Source of the DNA: Bacteroidales bacterium
GTDB lineage: Bacteria > Bacteroidota > Bacteroidia > Bacteroidales > P3
Direction: 5' to 3'
Length of the DNA: 32,711 nt
Assembly: GCA_017645585.1 (NCBI GenBank)
Contig: JAGCOF010000014.1
Span: 1-32,711 of the forward strand
In this document: piece by piece, positions 24,218 to 32,531 of the stretch
Position numbering within the stretch: position 1 is the first letter of the stretch
Layout of the letters: each line of letters starts with the position of its first letter
Notes under the pieces: model-generated
Seen by the model: the letters and a program-made list of their open reading frames with translations, nothing else
Database searches by the model: none
What the model was told of the DNA's origin: nothing
Program-made: the position numbers and the translations under genes

Positions 24218-25471
24218 TCAATCGTCCATGGCGAGACGGAAGCCCACGGTGGGCGCCGAGTCGTTGGGGTCCATGTGGTTGCGGGTGGTGGCGCGGAGCG
24301 GATAGTCGGTCGGCGAGTCATAGCTGCCGCCACGGATCACGCGGTGCCAACCACGGTCGGGACCCGAGGGGTTGACGGTGCGCTCGGTGGGGTAGTAGCC
24401 AAACCAATCGGAGCACCATTCGGCCACGTTGCCGGCCATGCCTTTAAGCTTCAGCACGTTCTCGCCGCAGGCCGAGACAAGGCCAGGGGTGTTGGTCTTG
24501 TAGATGGCGCCTTTGGGGGCTTTCTGTCCGTCGTTGGTGCCGCGGGCACGGGCGGCGAACTCCCATTCTGCCTCGGTGGGCAGACGGAAGTGGGTGCCGC
24601 AGCGGGCGTTGAGGCGCTTGATAAACTCGAGACAGTCGTCGTAGGTGACGTTCTCCACGGGCCGGTTGGGCTCGCCCTGGTAGACCGAGGGGTTGCTGCC
24701 CATCACCTTCTCCCACAGGGCCTGCGACACCTCGGTGGCGCCGATGCTGTAGTTGCGCAGCACCACGTCGTGGGGAGCGGCTACGTTGAAGTTGGCCTTG
24801 TTGAGCACGTCGGTGGTACCCATGGTGAAGGTGCCGCCGGCAATCTTGACCATCTCGTAGCTGATGCCGTCGAGCGAGAAGGTGCCGGCAGCGTGCATGG
24901 TCATGCTGCAGGTAATTTTCTTGTTCAGCTGGATGTCCACGGTTTGGCGCTCGTCGTTGTAGCCTTTGGCGCGCAGCTCGATGTCGTGCTTGCCTTCGGG
25001 GCCCTTGTATTCGTAAGGGGTCACGCTGCTCATCTTCTCGCCGTCCACATAGACGTCCACGTCCTTAATGTTGCTCTCAATTTTCACGGTGCCGGTGGGA
25101 CCGTCGTAGGCAATCTGTGGGCGTTCGATGTTCATCACGTAGGTGACGTTGCTCTCGATGGGGTTGAACTCGTGGCGCAGGGGCAGGTACTTCTTGGTCT
25201 TGATGGTGATCCAATTGGCCCCCTTCATCATGTAGACCCACCACTCGCCGTCTTTGTATTCCTGCGAGATGATGTCACCCTCGAACTGTGCGTCGGGGAT
25301 GACGAGGCCCATGCGGATGAGGCCGCAGCGCACGCCGTTGGCGTCCTCTTTGGGATACTTGACCGCGTCGGTCATCGTCATGTCGGCACGGAACTCAAGC
25401 ACCTTCAGTTCCTGGGCGAAGGCACCGAAGCTGAGCAGGACCGTAAGGGCTGCTATCAGTACTTTCTTCAT
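24218..25471 (-). CDS. Exported PEGA + formylglycine-enzyme-fold (SUMF1) protein
   Basis: A 417-residue protein: signal peptide 1-19, a module at ~21-117 homologous to that of the Sel1 protein at 19926-21440, a PEGA domain at ~125-190 (VDVYVDGEKMSSVTPYEYKGPEGKHDIELRAKGY), then an FGE/SUMF1 fold at ~205-414. Fold markers are GGTFTMG, ATEVSQALWEKVMG, RLPTEAEWEFAAR, GMAGNVAEWCSDW, RGGS and VGFRL. The two active-site cysteines that true formylglycine-generating enzymes carry just after RGGSY are absent (residues 384-393 hold Ser, Thr and Pro instead), so it is probably structural or a binding protein, as for GldJ/GldK-type relatives. It starts 8 nt after the NTF2-like gene. Confidence 0.9.
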   Translation of the reverse strand: MKKVLIAALTVLLSFGAFAQELKVLEFRADMTMTDAVKYPKEDANGVRCGLIRMGLVIPDAQFEGDIISQEYKDGEWWVYMMKGANWITIKTKKYLPLRHEFNPIESNVTYVMNIERPQIAYDGPTGTVKIESNIKDVDVYVDGEKMSSVTPYEYKGPEGKHDIELRAKGYNDERQTVDIQLNKKITCSMTMHAAGTFSLDGISYEMVKIAGGTFTMGTTDVLNKANFNVAAPHDVVLRNYSIGATEVSQALWEKVMGSNPSVYQGEPNRPVENVTYDDCLEFIKRLNARCGTHFRLPTEAEWEFAARARGTNDGQKAPKGAIYKTNTPGLVSACGENVLKLKGMAGNVAEWCSDWFGYYPTERTVNPSGPDRGWHRVIRGGSYDSPTDYPLRATTRNHMDPNDSAPTVGFRLAMDD

Positions 25472-25479
25472 GATGGAAG

Positions 25480-26439
25480 TTAGTTAAGTTTGAAGTTGTT
25501 GAGGGTGAAGACCTCGCTGTCGTCGATCTGCATGGGCTGCCAGGTGCGGACCATGATTTTGGGTTGGAACTCGTCGGTGAAGTCCCAGACGATAAAGACG
25601 ATGCCCTCGTCGCTGTAGTTCTTGGTGAACCAGCCCTGCTTCAACGTGACGCCGTAGTAGTTGGGCTTAGCGCCGTGGCGCACAATCTCGATGTCGTCGA
25701 ACTTGACGTTGATGTAGCCGTTGTTCTTGAACACGCGGCGCAGGCCGGCGAGGTATTGCTGCTTGCCCTGGGTGGTGTATTCCACGCTGATGGGCTTCAT
25801 GTCGGTGTGCTCGCGCTTGACCACCTTACCGGTGACAATCAGGGCATCGTCGCTGAAGACGTTCTCCATGAAGTTGATGTCCTTCTGGCAGTAGGCGTTG
25901 CGGAACTGCTCCACCCAGTGGAGTATCTGCATGCGGCGGTCCATGTCGTTCAGTTTCTCACCTTCCTTGATAATCTTCAGGTATTGCTGCAGACCCATGG
26001 TGATGTTGAAGTCGCTGATTTTGCCGTTGCGGTCAAAGTTGATGCAGACCTCCTGGTTGCGGTCGCCCACATAGGAGTTGTCGAGGGGCTTCATCTCCAC
26101 GGCGATGTTGCGCACCTGGTAGCCGATGACGGCGCCCGAGCTGGACTTGACACGGAGGCAGTGCTCCACGATGTCGTCGTCGACCACGCGGAAGTGCACG
26201 TTGTTCCACATCATGCCGATGCTCTGTGATGCAAGGTTGTCGATGCCAATGCCGCTGTAGTTGATGTCGGCGTTGCGCGACTCGGCGCGGTTGATGGCCG
26301 TCAGCAGGCGTGTGGTGTTCTGCTCCATGGTGGCCTTGATGGTGCCGTCGATGCCATCGGAGAACTCGAAAGCAACTTCGTCCTGGGCGTGCAGGGCAAA
26401 GGGGAGTAGCATGGCCAATACTAATAATATCTTTTTCAT
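25480..26439 (-). CDS. Exported protein with NTF2-like C-terminal half
   Basis: A 319-residue exported protein (signal MKKILLVLAMLLPFALHAQ). The C-terminal half begins with a helix, HWVEQFRNAYCQKDINFMENVFSDDALIVTGKVV (about 174-207), the usual opening of an NTF2/SnoaL-like domain, and continues with strands of the expected type (YYGVTLKQGWFTKNYSDEGIVFIVWDF). The N-terminal half is a beta-rich domain that I do not recognise. No catalytic residues can be assigned. The gene is 8 nt after the LPP20-like gene and 8 nt before the SUMF1-fold gene, so all three are one transcript. Confidence 0.8.
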   Translation of the reverse strand: MKKILLVLAMLLPFALHAQDEVAFEFSDGIDGTIKATMEQNTTRLLTAINRAESRNADINYSGIGIDNLASQSIGMMWNNVHFRVVDDDIVEHCLRVKSSSGAVIGYQVRNIAVEMKPLDNSYVGDRNQEVCINFDRNGKISDFNITMGLQQYLKIIKEGEKLNDMDRRMQILHWVEQFRNAYCQKDINFMENVFSDDALIVTGKVVKREHTDMKPISVEYTTQGKQQYLAGLRRVFKNNGYINVKFDDIEIVRHGAKPNYYGVTLKQGWFTKNYSDEGIVFIVWDFTDEFQPKIMVRTWQPMQIDDSEVFTLNNFKLN

Positions 26440-26447
26440 CTTTGTTG

Positions 26448-27281
26448 TTATTTTGCTAAGTTAAACCAAAGTGCGTTCATACCTTTGTACTCGCTAAGCG
26501 AGGAATATTGCATGTTTTTGTAGTCGATGCGCTGCGTGGTGCCAGGACCCAGGATGGTCACCAACTTGCCGTTGCTGTCGAAGATGGCCCAATAGGCATC
26601 GGCGGCCGAAGGGCAGTTGTCGGCGTTGCCGTAACGCTTGATTTTGTATTCGGCTTTCAGACGGTTCAGTTTGGCGCGTACCGACGTCATGTCGGGGCAC
26701 TCGAGCAACGACACCATTGCCATCTGCTGCCATCCCGTAAGGGGCGACTCCACCTTGCCTGTGGTAGTGGCTGCGGGCTGTTGTTGCTGTTGCGGTTGAG
26801 TCTGACTTGCTTTTGGAGCGGGAGCAGGCGTCTCGGTGACGGTCGGCATTGAGGTGCTTTGGGTGGTGTTCGTCATACCTTGGGCAGGCAGGTTCACTGC
26901 CGTGTTGGTGTTGTTGTTCACCGCCACGGTGTTGGTGACTGCCTCAATGTCGTACTTTTTGACGTAGACAAACACACGGTGCATCTCGCCGCGCATCATG
27001 CTGAGCGACTCGCCCTTGGTCTTTACGTCCTTGATAAGCACGTTGTCGGCGGCGCTGAGCATTTGGCTTGAGGCAATGTATTCCTGCACCTGCTGCAGCA
27101 GCAGTTCATAGGCCACGCTCTGTGCTTCCTCCTCACTCTCCATCGTCGCTTCAGCGTAGAGGTAGAGGGGGCTGCGCTTAATCTGGTTGATTTGCTTTGA
27201 GGTGGTCTGGGCCATGGCCGAGAACCCCATCAGCAATGCTGCGGCCGCGAGGGCCACCCTTTTGAATTTATTTATATTCAT
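26448..27281 (-). CDS. Exported LPP20-like protein with Gln-rich linker
   Basis: A 277-residue protein with a signal peptide (NINKFKRVALAAAALLMGFSAMAQ). The N-terminal domain, SPLYLYAEATMESEEEAQSVAYELLLQQVQEYIASS, matches the pattern of LPP20/FlgT-N-like domains. A low-complexity linker rich in Asn, Thr, Pro and Gln (including QTQPQQQQQP) leads to a C-terminal domain, about 90 residues, not recognised. The start at 27281 has AAGGAAA just upstream and gives a normal signal peptide; a longer reading from 27320 lies mostly inside the preceding gene. The chosen start overlaps the preceding gene by 14 nt. LPP20-like domains occur in envelope lipoproteins and flagellar T proteins. Confidence 0.8.
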   Translation of the reverse strand: MNINKFKRVALAAAALLMGFSAMAQTTSKQINQIKRSPLYLYAEATMESEEEAQSVAYELLLQQVQEYIASSQMLSAADNVLIKDVKTKGESLSMMRGEMHRVFVYVKKYDIEAVTNTVAVNNNTNTAVNLPAQGMTNTTQSTSMPTVTETPAPAPKASQTQPQQQQQPAATTTGKVESPLTGWQQMAMVSLLECPDMTSVRAKLNRLKAEYKIKRYGNADNCPSAADAYWAIFDSNGKLVTILGPGTTQRIDYKNMQYSSLSEYKGMNALWFNLAK

Positions 27282-28212
27282 TTTCCTTAAATAATGATTT
27301 GACATTGGAAATAGGTACATAGCTGTTCAGTCGCGCGCTCATGTTGCCTTTGCGGTCGACAAGGATGGAGGGATTGAACTCGAACTTCATCACATGGGCA
27401 TAGCCGAGGGCCTCGTTCTGCATCACGTATTCGCAGACCACCTTGCCCTCCTCCGAACTGATGACGCCGAAGAATGGGGTGCATCCTTGCTCGATGCCGA
27501 AGGCCACCCACTGACGTAGCGGCACGGTGGCATCTTCGGTGCGGTAGCCGTACTTCACCATGCGTATGTCGAGCATGAGCTGGTTGTCAATGTCGGTGCC
27601 GGTGGTCAGGTTGGCCATGGTCTCCAAGGGCAGGTCCTCGCTGTATAACAGTTCGAACTTTCCGTGCTCATTCTTGACATAGTAGCGGTTGGTGTTCAGC
27701 TCGGGCAGAACATAGCTGGAGCCCGCCAGCAGGTAGACAGCACTTGTGCCCATCTGTTGAAGCAGCTCTTCCACTACCTGATGTTCCTCCACCTTAGGCA
27801 GCGGGGTGCGCCACACATCCTCGAACAGCCGGTTCTCGGCTTCCATCAGGGTAGTGCCGAGGATGAGCTGGTAGGAGGCGGGATAGCTGATGATGACCGT
27901 GCGCTGGTCGCCACGGAAGAAACTCACCGCATAGCGTTTGCCATCGACAAGGCTGATTTCAATTGCTGCGCTGTCGGCCAAAGCCGCTTGCAGCTGGCTG
28001 AAGCCACCTTGCAGGAAGGCAATCTTCTCCTCGCGCAGGTAGGTGTCCACAGGCTTGCCCTGTATCTCACCCTGTGCGTAGCCTTCGGTCAGGCGCTGCA
28101 GAAAGCGGTAGTGCTGCTGCTCCACCCCCGTCTGGGCCACGGCCGTCGCCGAGCCTCCTACAAGGAGCAGGAGGCTCAGGGCGAAGGTCGTCAATAAGCG
28201 ATGGATGTTCAC
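27268..28212 (-). CDS. Exported protein of unknown function
   Basis: A 314-residue protein with a signal peptide (LLTTFALSLLLLVGGSATAVAQ). The mature part starts with a helical segment (EQQHYRFLQRLTEGYAQGEIQGKPVDTYL) and continues as mixed alpha/beta (DGKRYAVSFFRGDQRTVIISYPASYQLILG). I do not recognise the family. It begins 6 nt after the zinc-ribbon gene and its 3' end overlaps the LPP20-like gene by 14 nt, so the two are probably translationally coupled. A short conserved-looking C-terminal motif, SYVPISNVKSLF, closes the protein. Confidence 0.8.
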   Translation of the reverse strand: MNIHRLLTTFALSLLLLVGGSATAVAQTGVEQQHYRFLQRLTEGYAQGEIQGKPVDTYLREEKIAFLQGGFSQLQAALADSAAIEISLVDGKRYAVSFFRGDQRTVIISYPASYQLILGTTLMEAENRLFEDVWRTPLPKVEEHQVVEELLQQMGTSAVYLLAGSSYVLPELNTNRYYVKNEHGKFELLYSEDLPLETMANLTTGTDIDNQLMLDIRMVKYGYRTEDATVPLRQWVAFGIEQGCTPFFGVISSEEGKVVCEYVMQNEALGYAHVMKFEFNPSILVDRKGNMSARLNSYVPISNVKSLFKENEYK

Positions 28213-28218
28213 TTTGCT

Positions 28219-28815
28219 TTAGATGTTGAACCACTTGCGGGTGCCATCGGCACGGTGCAGTTCGCCGGCACGCAGGATGCCATTCTCGAACTTGGTGTTC
28301 TCGATGGTTTCGCCGGCGCTCACCTCAAGCTTCGAGCCGCGACCGTCCTTCAGGTCGATGCTGTAGCTCTGGGTGATTCTCAGCGAGCCGCCCACACCGT
28401 GAGGAACGCCTCCTTGGGTAGGACCTTGATAGTTGGCCCAGCCGAGGTTCTTGCTGGCGGTCGAGGTGGTTTGTTTGGGAGTATCCTGAGTGGTCTTCTT
28501 GGGTTCGGCTTTCTTTTCGGCAACGGGAGCCTCGACAGCCTCAATGACGGTGTCGTTGGTGGCTGCTTTATCCTTCTTGCCGTTGAGGCCGAAGTAGGCA
28601 CCGGCACCGCCGCCACCGAGCACCACGATAGCAGCCGCGATAATCAGGGGCAGTTTCTTGTTGCCTCCCGAGGGCTTGGTCTTGCCTTCCAGCTCGTGCA
28701 GGTCTTTGCCGCACTCCTGGCATTTGAATTCGGTAGAATCTACCTCTTGGATTTCGTTATTGTCTGCAAGCGAGCAGTTGTCAAAGTTCTTGCAGACGCC
28801 TTTCTTTAGTGCCAT
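28219..28815 (-). CDS. Zinc-ribbon, single-helix membrane protein with MORN-like end
   Basis: A 198-residue protein without a signal peptide. Cys8, Cys14, Cys32 and Cys35 (C-x5-C ... C-x2-C-G) form a zinc ribbon. One membrane helix follows at about 55-77 (PLIIAAAIVVLGGGGAGAYFGL), flanked by Lys. A Lys/Thr/Pro/Ala linker leads to a C-terminal part with YQGPTQGGVPHGVGG, close to the MORN pattern YxGxxxxGxPHGxG. The positive charges before the helix place the zinc ribbon in the cytoplasm and the MORN-like end outside. It lies 21 nt behind the tubulin-like gene, so it is a good candidate to tie that GTPase to the membrane. The MORN call rests on one motif and is tentative. Confidence 0.8.
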   Translation of the reverse strand: MALKKGVCKNFDNCSLADNNEIQEVDSTEFKCQECGKDLHELEGKTKPSGGNKKLPLIIAAAIVVLGGGGAGAYFGLNGKKDKAATNDTVIEAVEAPVAEKKAEPKKTTQDTPKQTTSTASKNLGWANYQGPTQGGVPHGVGGSLRITQSYSIDLKDGRGSKLEVSAGETIENTKFENGILRAGELHRADGTRKWFNI

Positions 28816-28836
28816 AATATTCTATTGTTTTTAAGT

Positions 28837-31800
28837 TTATGCTTCTTTTAATTCGTTGTTGAGAATCTCGACGGCGAGGTTCTTGTACTTCTGGAACTCG
28901 GGATGGAATTCGTTGCCTTCGCAGAGCGAGTCCTTCACCAAGGTGGACAGCACCTGACCCAGGATGGGCTTCAGGGCAGCCTTCTGGTCGTTGCTGCGTG
29001 CCTCGGTCTGCAGGGTGCGCTGCACCAGGTTCTGCAGTTCGACGGCTTTGCCATAGTCGTTGGACAGGGCTTCCCATACCGTGGCGAAGGTTTTTCCGAG
29101 CGGGACCCACTCGTCGTTGCCGAAGACATCTTTCTTCTTCATGGCCGAGAAGCGTTCGCCCGTGGTGGGGTTCTGCTGCTCCTGGATGAGACCGAGGGTG
29201 TAAGCCAGCATCAGAGGTTTGATAACCTCCTTGCGGATGTCGCGGCTGTCTTTCTCGAAGAGTGACGGGAACTGCAGGCCGCTTTCGGTATGCAGCACCA
29301 TGCGGTTGAAGGCACCATCGGGGGCGGCCAACAGGCGCTCGTACTTGTCGCGCAGGGTGACCATGTTGGCCAGGTAGCGCAGCGGGAAGCCGGCGTTGAC
29401 GCACACGCACACAATCTCGTTGGGTTTGTAGTGCGTCGACACATCCTGCGGCGTGAAGCCCGGGACAGCCTTCATGAAGGCGTCGACCAGCTGGTTGCGG
29501 AAGGCCTGGGTGCTCTCATCGGCGGCGGGGATGCTCACCTGCACCATGCTCATCATGGCACCGGTGTTGCCGGCGATGACTTTGCTCTTCTCCTGGGCGT
29601 TGAACTGCACATAGGTGCTGGCGTTCTGCACAATCTGCTTGACGAACTGTTCCAGGCGATCCTCGCTGGTGAGTTCTTGTTTCAGTTTGTCAAGGATGTT
29701 GACACCCACCATGCGGCTCAGCGGGTCGCTCTTGGCGGTCTCCTCCATGGCGCTGACGGCGTTGTCGGTGCAGATGTCGAGTACCGTGTCGCTCACGCTG
29801 TTGAAGTCGGTCTTGTCATACAGGTTGGCAAACGAACGCTCGCCGTCCTCGCCGAGGTTGGCAATAAGGCTGTTGCGGACGCTTTGTGCTGTCTGTTCCT
29901 GATATTCCTTGTTGGAGGTGTACTGACGCACAATCATGCGCACTTTCTCGGGGTCGTACTTCTTGATGTTCGACTCATCCTCGTCCTCGTGGGTCTTGCA
30001 CTTGCTGGCAGCCTGCTTCTCCACCTCGACGTTGATTTCGGCGATGCGGTCCTTGAAGGCACGCACACCTTCCTGCATCTTGCTCAGCTCGAGCACGATT
30101 TCGCCGAGGAGTTCCTTGGCGTAGTCGTAGGCCTCCATGCGGGTCGTGGTGGTGTAGTAGTCGCTGATGGCGGTCTGGAAGCGGCCGAAAATCTTGCCCG
30201 AGGCACCGGTGATGGCGTCGCGCAGCCACCCGATGTTGTCGTACTCAATCTTCTGCAGCTTCATCTCGTCGATGGCTTTGGGCAGGGCGTCGTTGGCCAG
30301 GTTGGACTTCTGGGTGGTGAACTTGCCAATGCGCTCGTTGCAGTCGCCGATGAGGATGCCGATGTATTTCTCAATCTCGAGCATCGACTTGTTGCCGGTG
30401 GCCCAATCGGTGAACATTTTGTTCTCGATGTGGCGGCGGATGAACTTGGCGTAGGCCTTCAGTTCTCTGCGCTGGTTGGCGTAGAAGGTCTTGACGCCCT
30501 GGTTGCGGAAGTCGCGCTCGAAGAAGTTCTTGCAGCGCTCGGTGAGCTCGTTGACCCACGTCTTCTTGTCGGCCACGGTCTGCATGATGTCGTTCACCTC
30601 GCGGGCGGTGCGGGTCTCCCAGGTGTTGTCGAGTTCTTTCCACTTCTTGCTCGAGTCGTTCTCGATAATCATCTCCGACAGCATCAGGTGGCTGTTGTCG
30701 AGCATCAGCGAGCCGCGGTTCTTCGGGCTCTTGATTTCCTCCACATAGCCGGAGCCCACCTCGTCGAGGGTGCGCTCGCTGTAGCCCTGGCCGTCGAGCC
30801 AATAGTTATAGGTGAGCTGTTTGGCAGCCTGGGTGGCATAGCTGTAGGTGACGAATTCGCGCACCTCGCTCTCGGGATAAGCCACACGGGTGATACCGAA
30901 GCTGAGGAACTTGCGCGAGCGGGTACGGGCACCCGACTGATCCACCTCGGGGCCAGCGCCTTCGTTCTCGCAGCCTTCCATGCGGGCCATCTTGCCCTGG
31001 CCGCCGGCCAGCGTGCTGGCCACTACGGTCTGGAACAGGAAGTCGGCCACCACGGCGGGCAGCGCATGACCCAGCTCGAGCACCTTGCCGCGCTCGTTGA
31101 CGTTGCTGTAGATATAGCAGGCTTCGAAGGGCTCCTGGTTCTGCAGCAGGCGCTGCACCTGGCCGCTGAAGATGTCGCGCTCGCCCTTGACGTCGACGGG
31201 CTTGTAGCTGCCCACGCTCATGGCGTTGAGCTCGGAGAGGGCGGCGTAGCCGTTGGCCTGGTAGAAGCCGGCGTCGTGGTCGGTGTGCACCATCGTCTGC
31301 TCGGGCATGTACACCATCAGGCGCATCTTGAAGGATTTGGTGTCTTGGTTGTAGGGGAACCAGGTGCGTATCTGGGTCACGGCGTCGACAATGGAGCCGG
31401 AACCCGTGCCGCCGGCCAAACCGGCGCAGATGTGGAAGGTCACATCACTATCGCCGCTGTCTTGCTGCAGACGCTTGACGGCGCCACGCACAACGCTCTC
31501 GAAGTTGAGCGAATTGTTCTTGTCGCTCAGGTTGTTGGCAATCAGGGTGCGGCCCAAGCGGCGGCGCTGGCCACCGATACCGGCGCTGATCAGCGGACCC
31601 ATCTTTTCGCGCATCATGCGGATGTCTTCGGGGTTGAGGAAAGCCTGCAGGCCGGGATACATGTTGATGTTCTCCAGCATCGAGGCGTTGATTCCGTTGA
31701 TGTTCACTTTCTGGCTCTCGCCCAGGTGCACGCTCTTACCCATGACCTTCCAATCCTTGCGGTCGTTGAGGTCGGCGGGCGACGAGTCGACATAGACGTA

Positions 31801-31920
31801 GTCGAGGTGCAGGCCGTGGCCGGGCTCGATGGTGCGGAACTCTTCGTAGATGCGTTTGCGGAACTCGCGCAGGACTTTGCCGCCGGTGCCGCCTAATCCG
31901 ATGATAAGGTGATTTGACAT
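28837..31920 (-). CDS. Tubulin/FtsZ-superfamily GTPase (Tubulin_2-like)
   Basis: A 1027-residue cytoplasmic protein with no signal peptide. The N-terminus, LIIGLGGTGGKVLREFRKR (about 5-23), is the first nucleotide-binding strand-loop, and ICAGLAGGTGSGSIVDAV (about 164-181) is the tubulin signature loop (G-G-T-G-S-G), a variant of the FtsZ GGGTGTG. Both suit the large Tubulin_2 (PF13809) type rather than FtsZ, which is about a third of this size. The long C-terminal part (about 400-1027) is mainly helical, with regions likely to form coiled coils (KEYQEQTAQSVRNSLIANL, EIVLELSKMQEGVRAF). Relatives are little studied and are often predicted to act in membrane remodelling. It is the second gene of the nine-gene operon. 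GTP binding is inferred from motif; polymerisation is a guess. Confidence 0.87.
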   Translation of the reverse strand: MSNHLIIGLGGTGGKVLREFRKRIYEEFRTIEPGHGLHLDYVYVDSSPADLNDRKDWKVMGKSVHLGESQKVNINGINASMLENINMYPGLQAFLNPEDIRMMREKMGPLISAGIGGQRRRLGRTLIANNLSDKNNSLNFESVVRGAVKRLQQDSGDSDVTFHICAGLAGGTGSGSIVDAVTQIRTWFPYNQDTKSFKMRLMVYMPEQTMVHTDHDAGFYQANGYAALSELNAMSVGSYKPVDVKGERDIFSGQVQRLLQNQEPFEACYIYSNVNERGKVLELGHALPAVVADFLFQTVVASTLAGGQGKMARMEGCENEGAGPEVDQSGARTRSRKFLSFGITRVAYPESEVREFVTYSYATQAAKQLTYNYWLDGQGYSERTLDEVGSGYVEEIKSPKNRGSLMLDNSHLMLSEMIIENDSSKKWKELDNTWETRTAREVNDIMQTVADKKTWVNELTERCKNFFERDFRNQGVKTFYANQRRELKAYAKFIRRHIENKMFTDWATGNKSMLEIEKYIGILIGDCNERIGKFTTQKSNLANDALPKAIDEMKLQKIEYDNIGWLRDAITGASGKIFGRFQTAISDYYTTTTRMEAYDYAKELLGEIVLELSKMQEGVRAFKDRIAEINVEVEKQAASKCKTHEDEDESNIKKYDPEKVRMIVRQYTSNKEYQEQTAQSVRNSLIANLGEDGERSFANLYDKTDFNSVSDTVLDICTDNAVSAMEETAKSDPLSRMVGVNILDKLKQELTSEDRLEQFVKQIVQNASTYVQFNAQEKSKVIAGNTGAMMSMVQVSIPAADESTQAFRNQLVDAFMKAVPGFTPQDVSTHYKPNEIVCVCVNAGFPLRYLANMVTLRDKYERLLAAPDGAFNRMVLHTESGLQFPSLFEKDSRDIRKEVIKPLMLAYTLGLIQEQQNPTTGERFSAMKKKDVFGNDEWVPLGKTFATVWEALSNDYGKAVELQNLVQRTLQTEARSNDQKAALKPILGQVLSTLVKDSLCEGNEFHPEFQKYKNLAVEILNNELKEA

Positions 31921-31966
31921 AGTGATGTGTGTTTGTTTATTGATTTATTTTTGTTTGTTTTCCCAA

Positions 31967-32440
31967 TCAGAAGTCCTCGAAGCGGGTGTTGGTGCTGTAG
32001 CCCTCGCCGTCGTCGCGTCGGCGCGAGGGGCCTCGGCGGCCGCCCACGTCCTGCATGGTGCGTTCGGTGATGAAATAGGTCAGCACCGAGGTGAGCACCA
32101 TCAGGATGATGCAGACGATGATGGTGCGGTTGGCGGTGCGCTCGATGCGGTCGTTGACGCGCTGCGAGAGCTCCGACACGCCGTAGTTGACTATTTCGTC
32201 GGCGCCCATGGCGGTGGCTATGTCGTTCACACCTTCGCCCACGCCGGCCACCGTGGCCGTCAGGTTCTGCTTGGCTTCGATGGCGCCCGTCAGGCCCGAC
32301 GCCTCGAGCCACAGCAGCAGAAAGCCCACTGCCAGAACAATATACGACAAGGTCGTCAGTTTCTTACGTCCGTTCATACCTGTGACCAACAGGCTCACCA
32401 GCAGTGTCAGCACAAGTGCTATGATAATTCCCCAAGGCAT
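31967..32440 (-). CDS. Three-helix inner-membrane protein of unknown function
   Basis: A 157-residue protein with membrane helices at about 4-22, 28-49 and 105-123. Between helices 2 and 3 is a roughly 50-residue segment with an amphipathic or coiled character (ATVAGVGEGVNDIATAMGADEIVNYGVSELSQRVNDRIERTANR). The C-terminus is basic then acidic (GGRRGPSRRRDDGEGYSTNTRFEDF) and should be cytoplasmic by the positive-inside rule. It is the first gene after the promoter at 32532-32563 and lies 46 nt before the tubulin-like gene. A membrane anchor or receptor for that GTPase is a plausible role. I know no family match. Confidence 0.8.
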   Translation of the reverse strand: MPWGIIIALVLTLLVSLLVTGMNGRKKLTTLSYIVLAVGFLLLWLEASGLTGAIEAKQNLTATVAGVGEGVNDIATAMGADEIVNYGVSELSQRVNDRIERTANRTIIVCIILMVLTSVLTYFITERTMQDVGGRRGPSRRRDDGEGYSTNTRFEDF

Positions 32441-32531
32441 AGTATATTCTTTACATTATTAATCGTTGATTGTTTATAACTTGTTGTTCCACAATAGCCT
32501 GCGCTATGATAGTCAGAATATTGTAGAACTG

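Noticed and set aside
24218-25471. Active formylglycine-generating enzyme
   Set aside because: The paired catalytic cysteines after RGGSY are missing.
29290-31896. An 868-codon open frame on the plus strand
   Set aside because: It is the exact antisense of the tubulin-like gene, with the same biased His/Ala/Val/Leu/Gly composition as other shadow frames here. The minus-strand protein has clear nucleotide-binding motifs.
28837-31920. FtsZ itself
   Set aside because: The protein is about three times too long, has GGTGSGS instead of GGGTGTG and lacks the FtsZ C-terminal peptide; no division genes surround it.
32440-32527. Riboswitch in the operon leader
   Set aside because: The roughly 85-nt leader is AT-rich without a stable multi-stem fold or known motif visible by eye.
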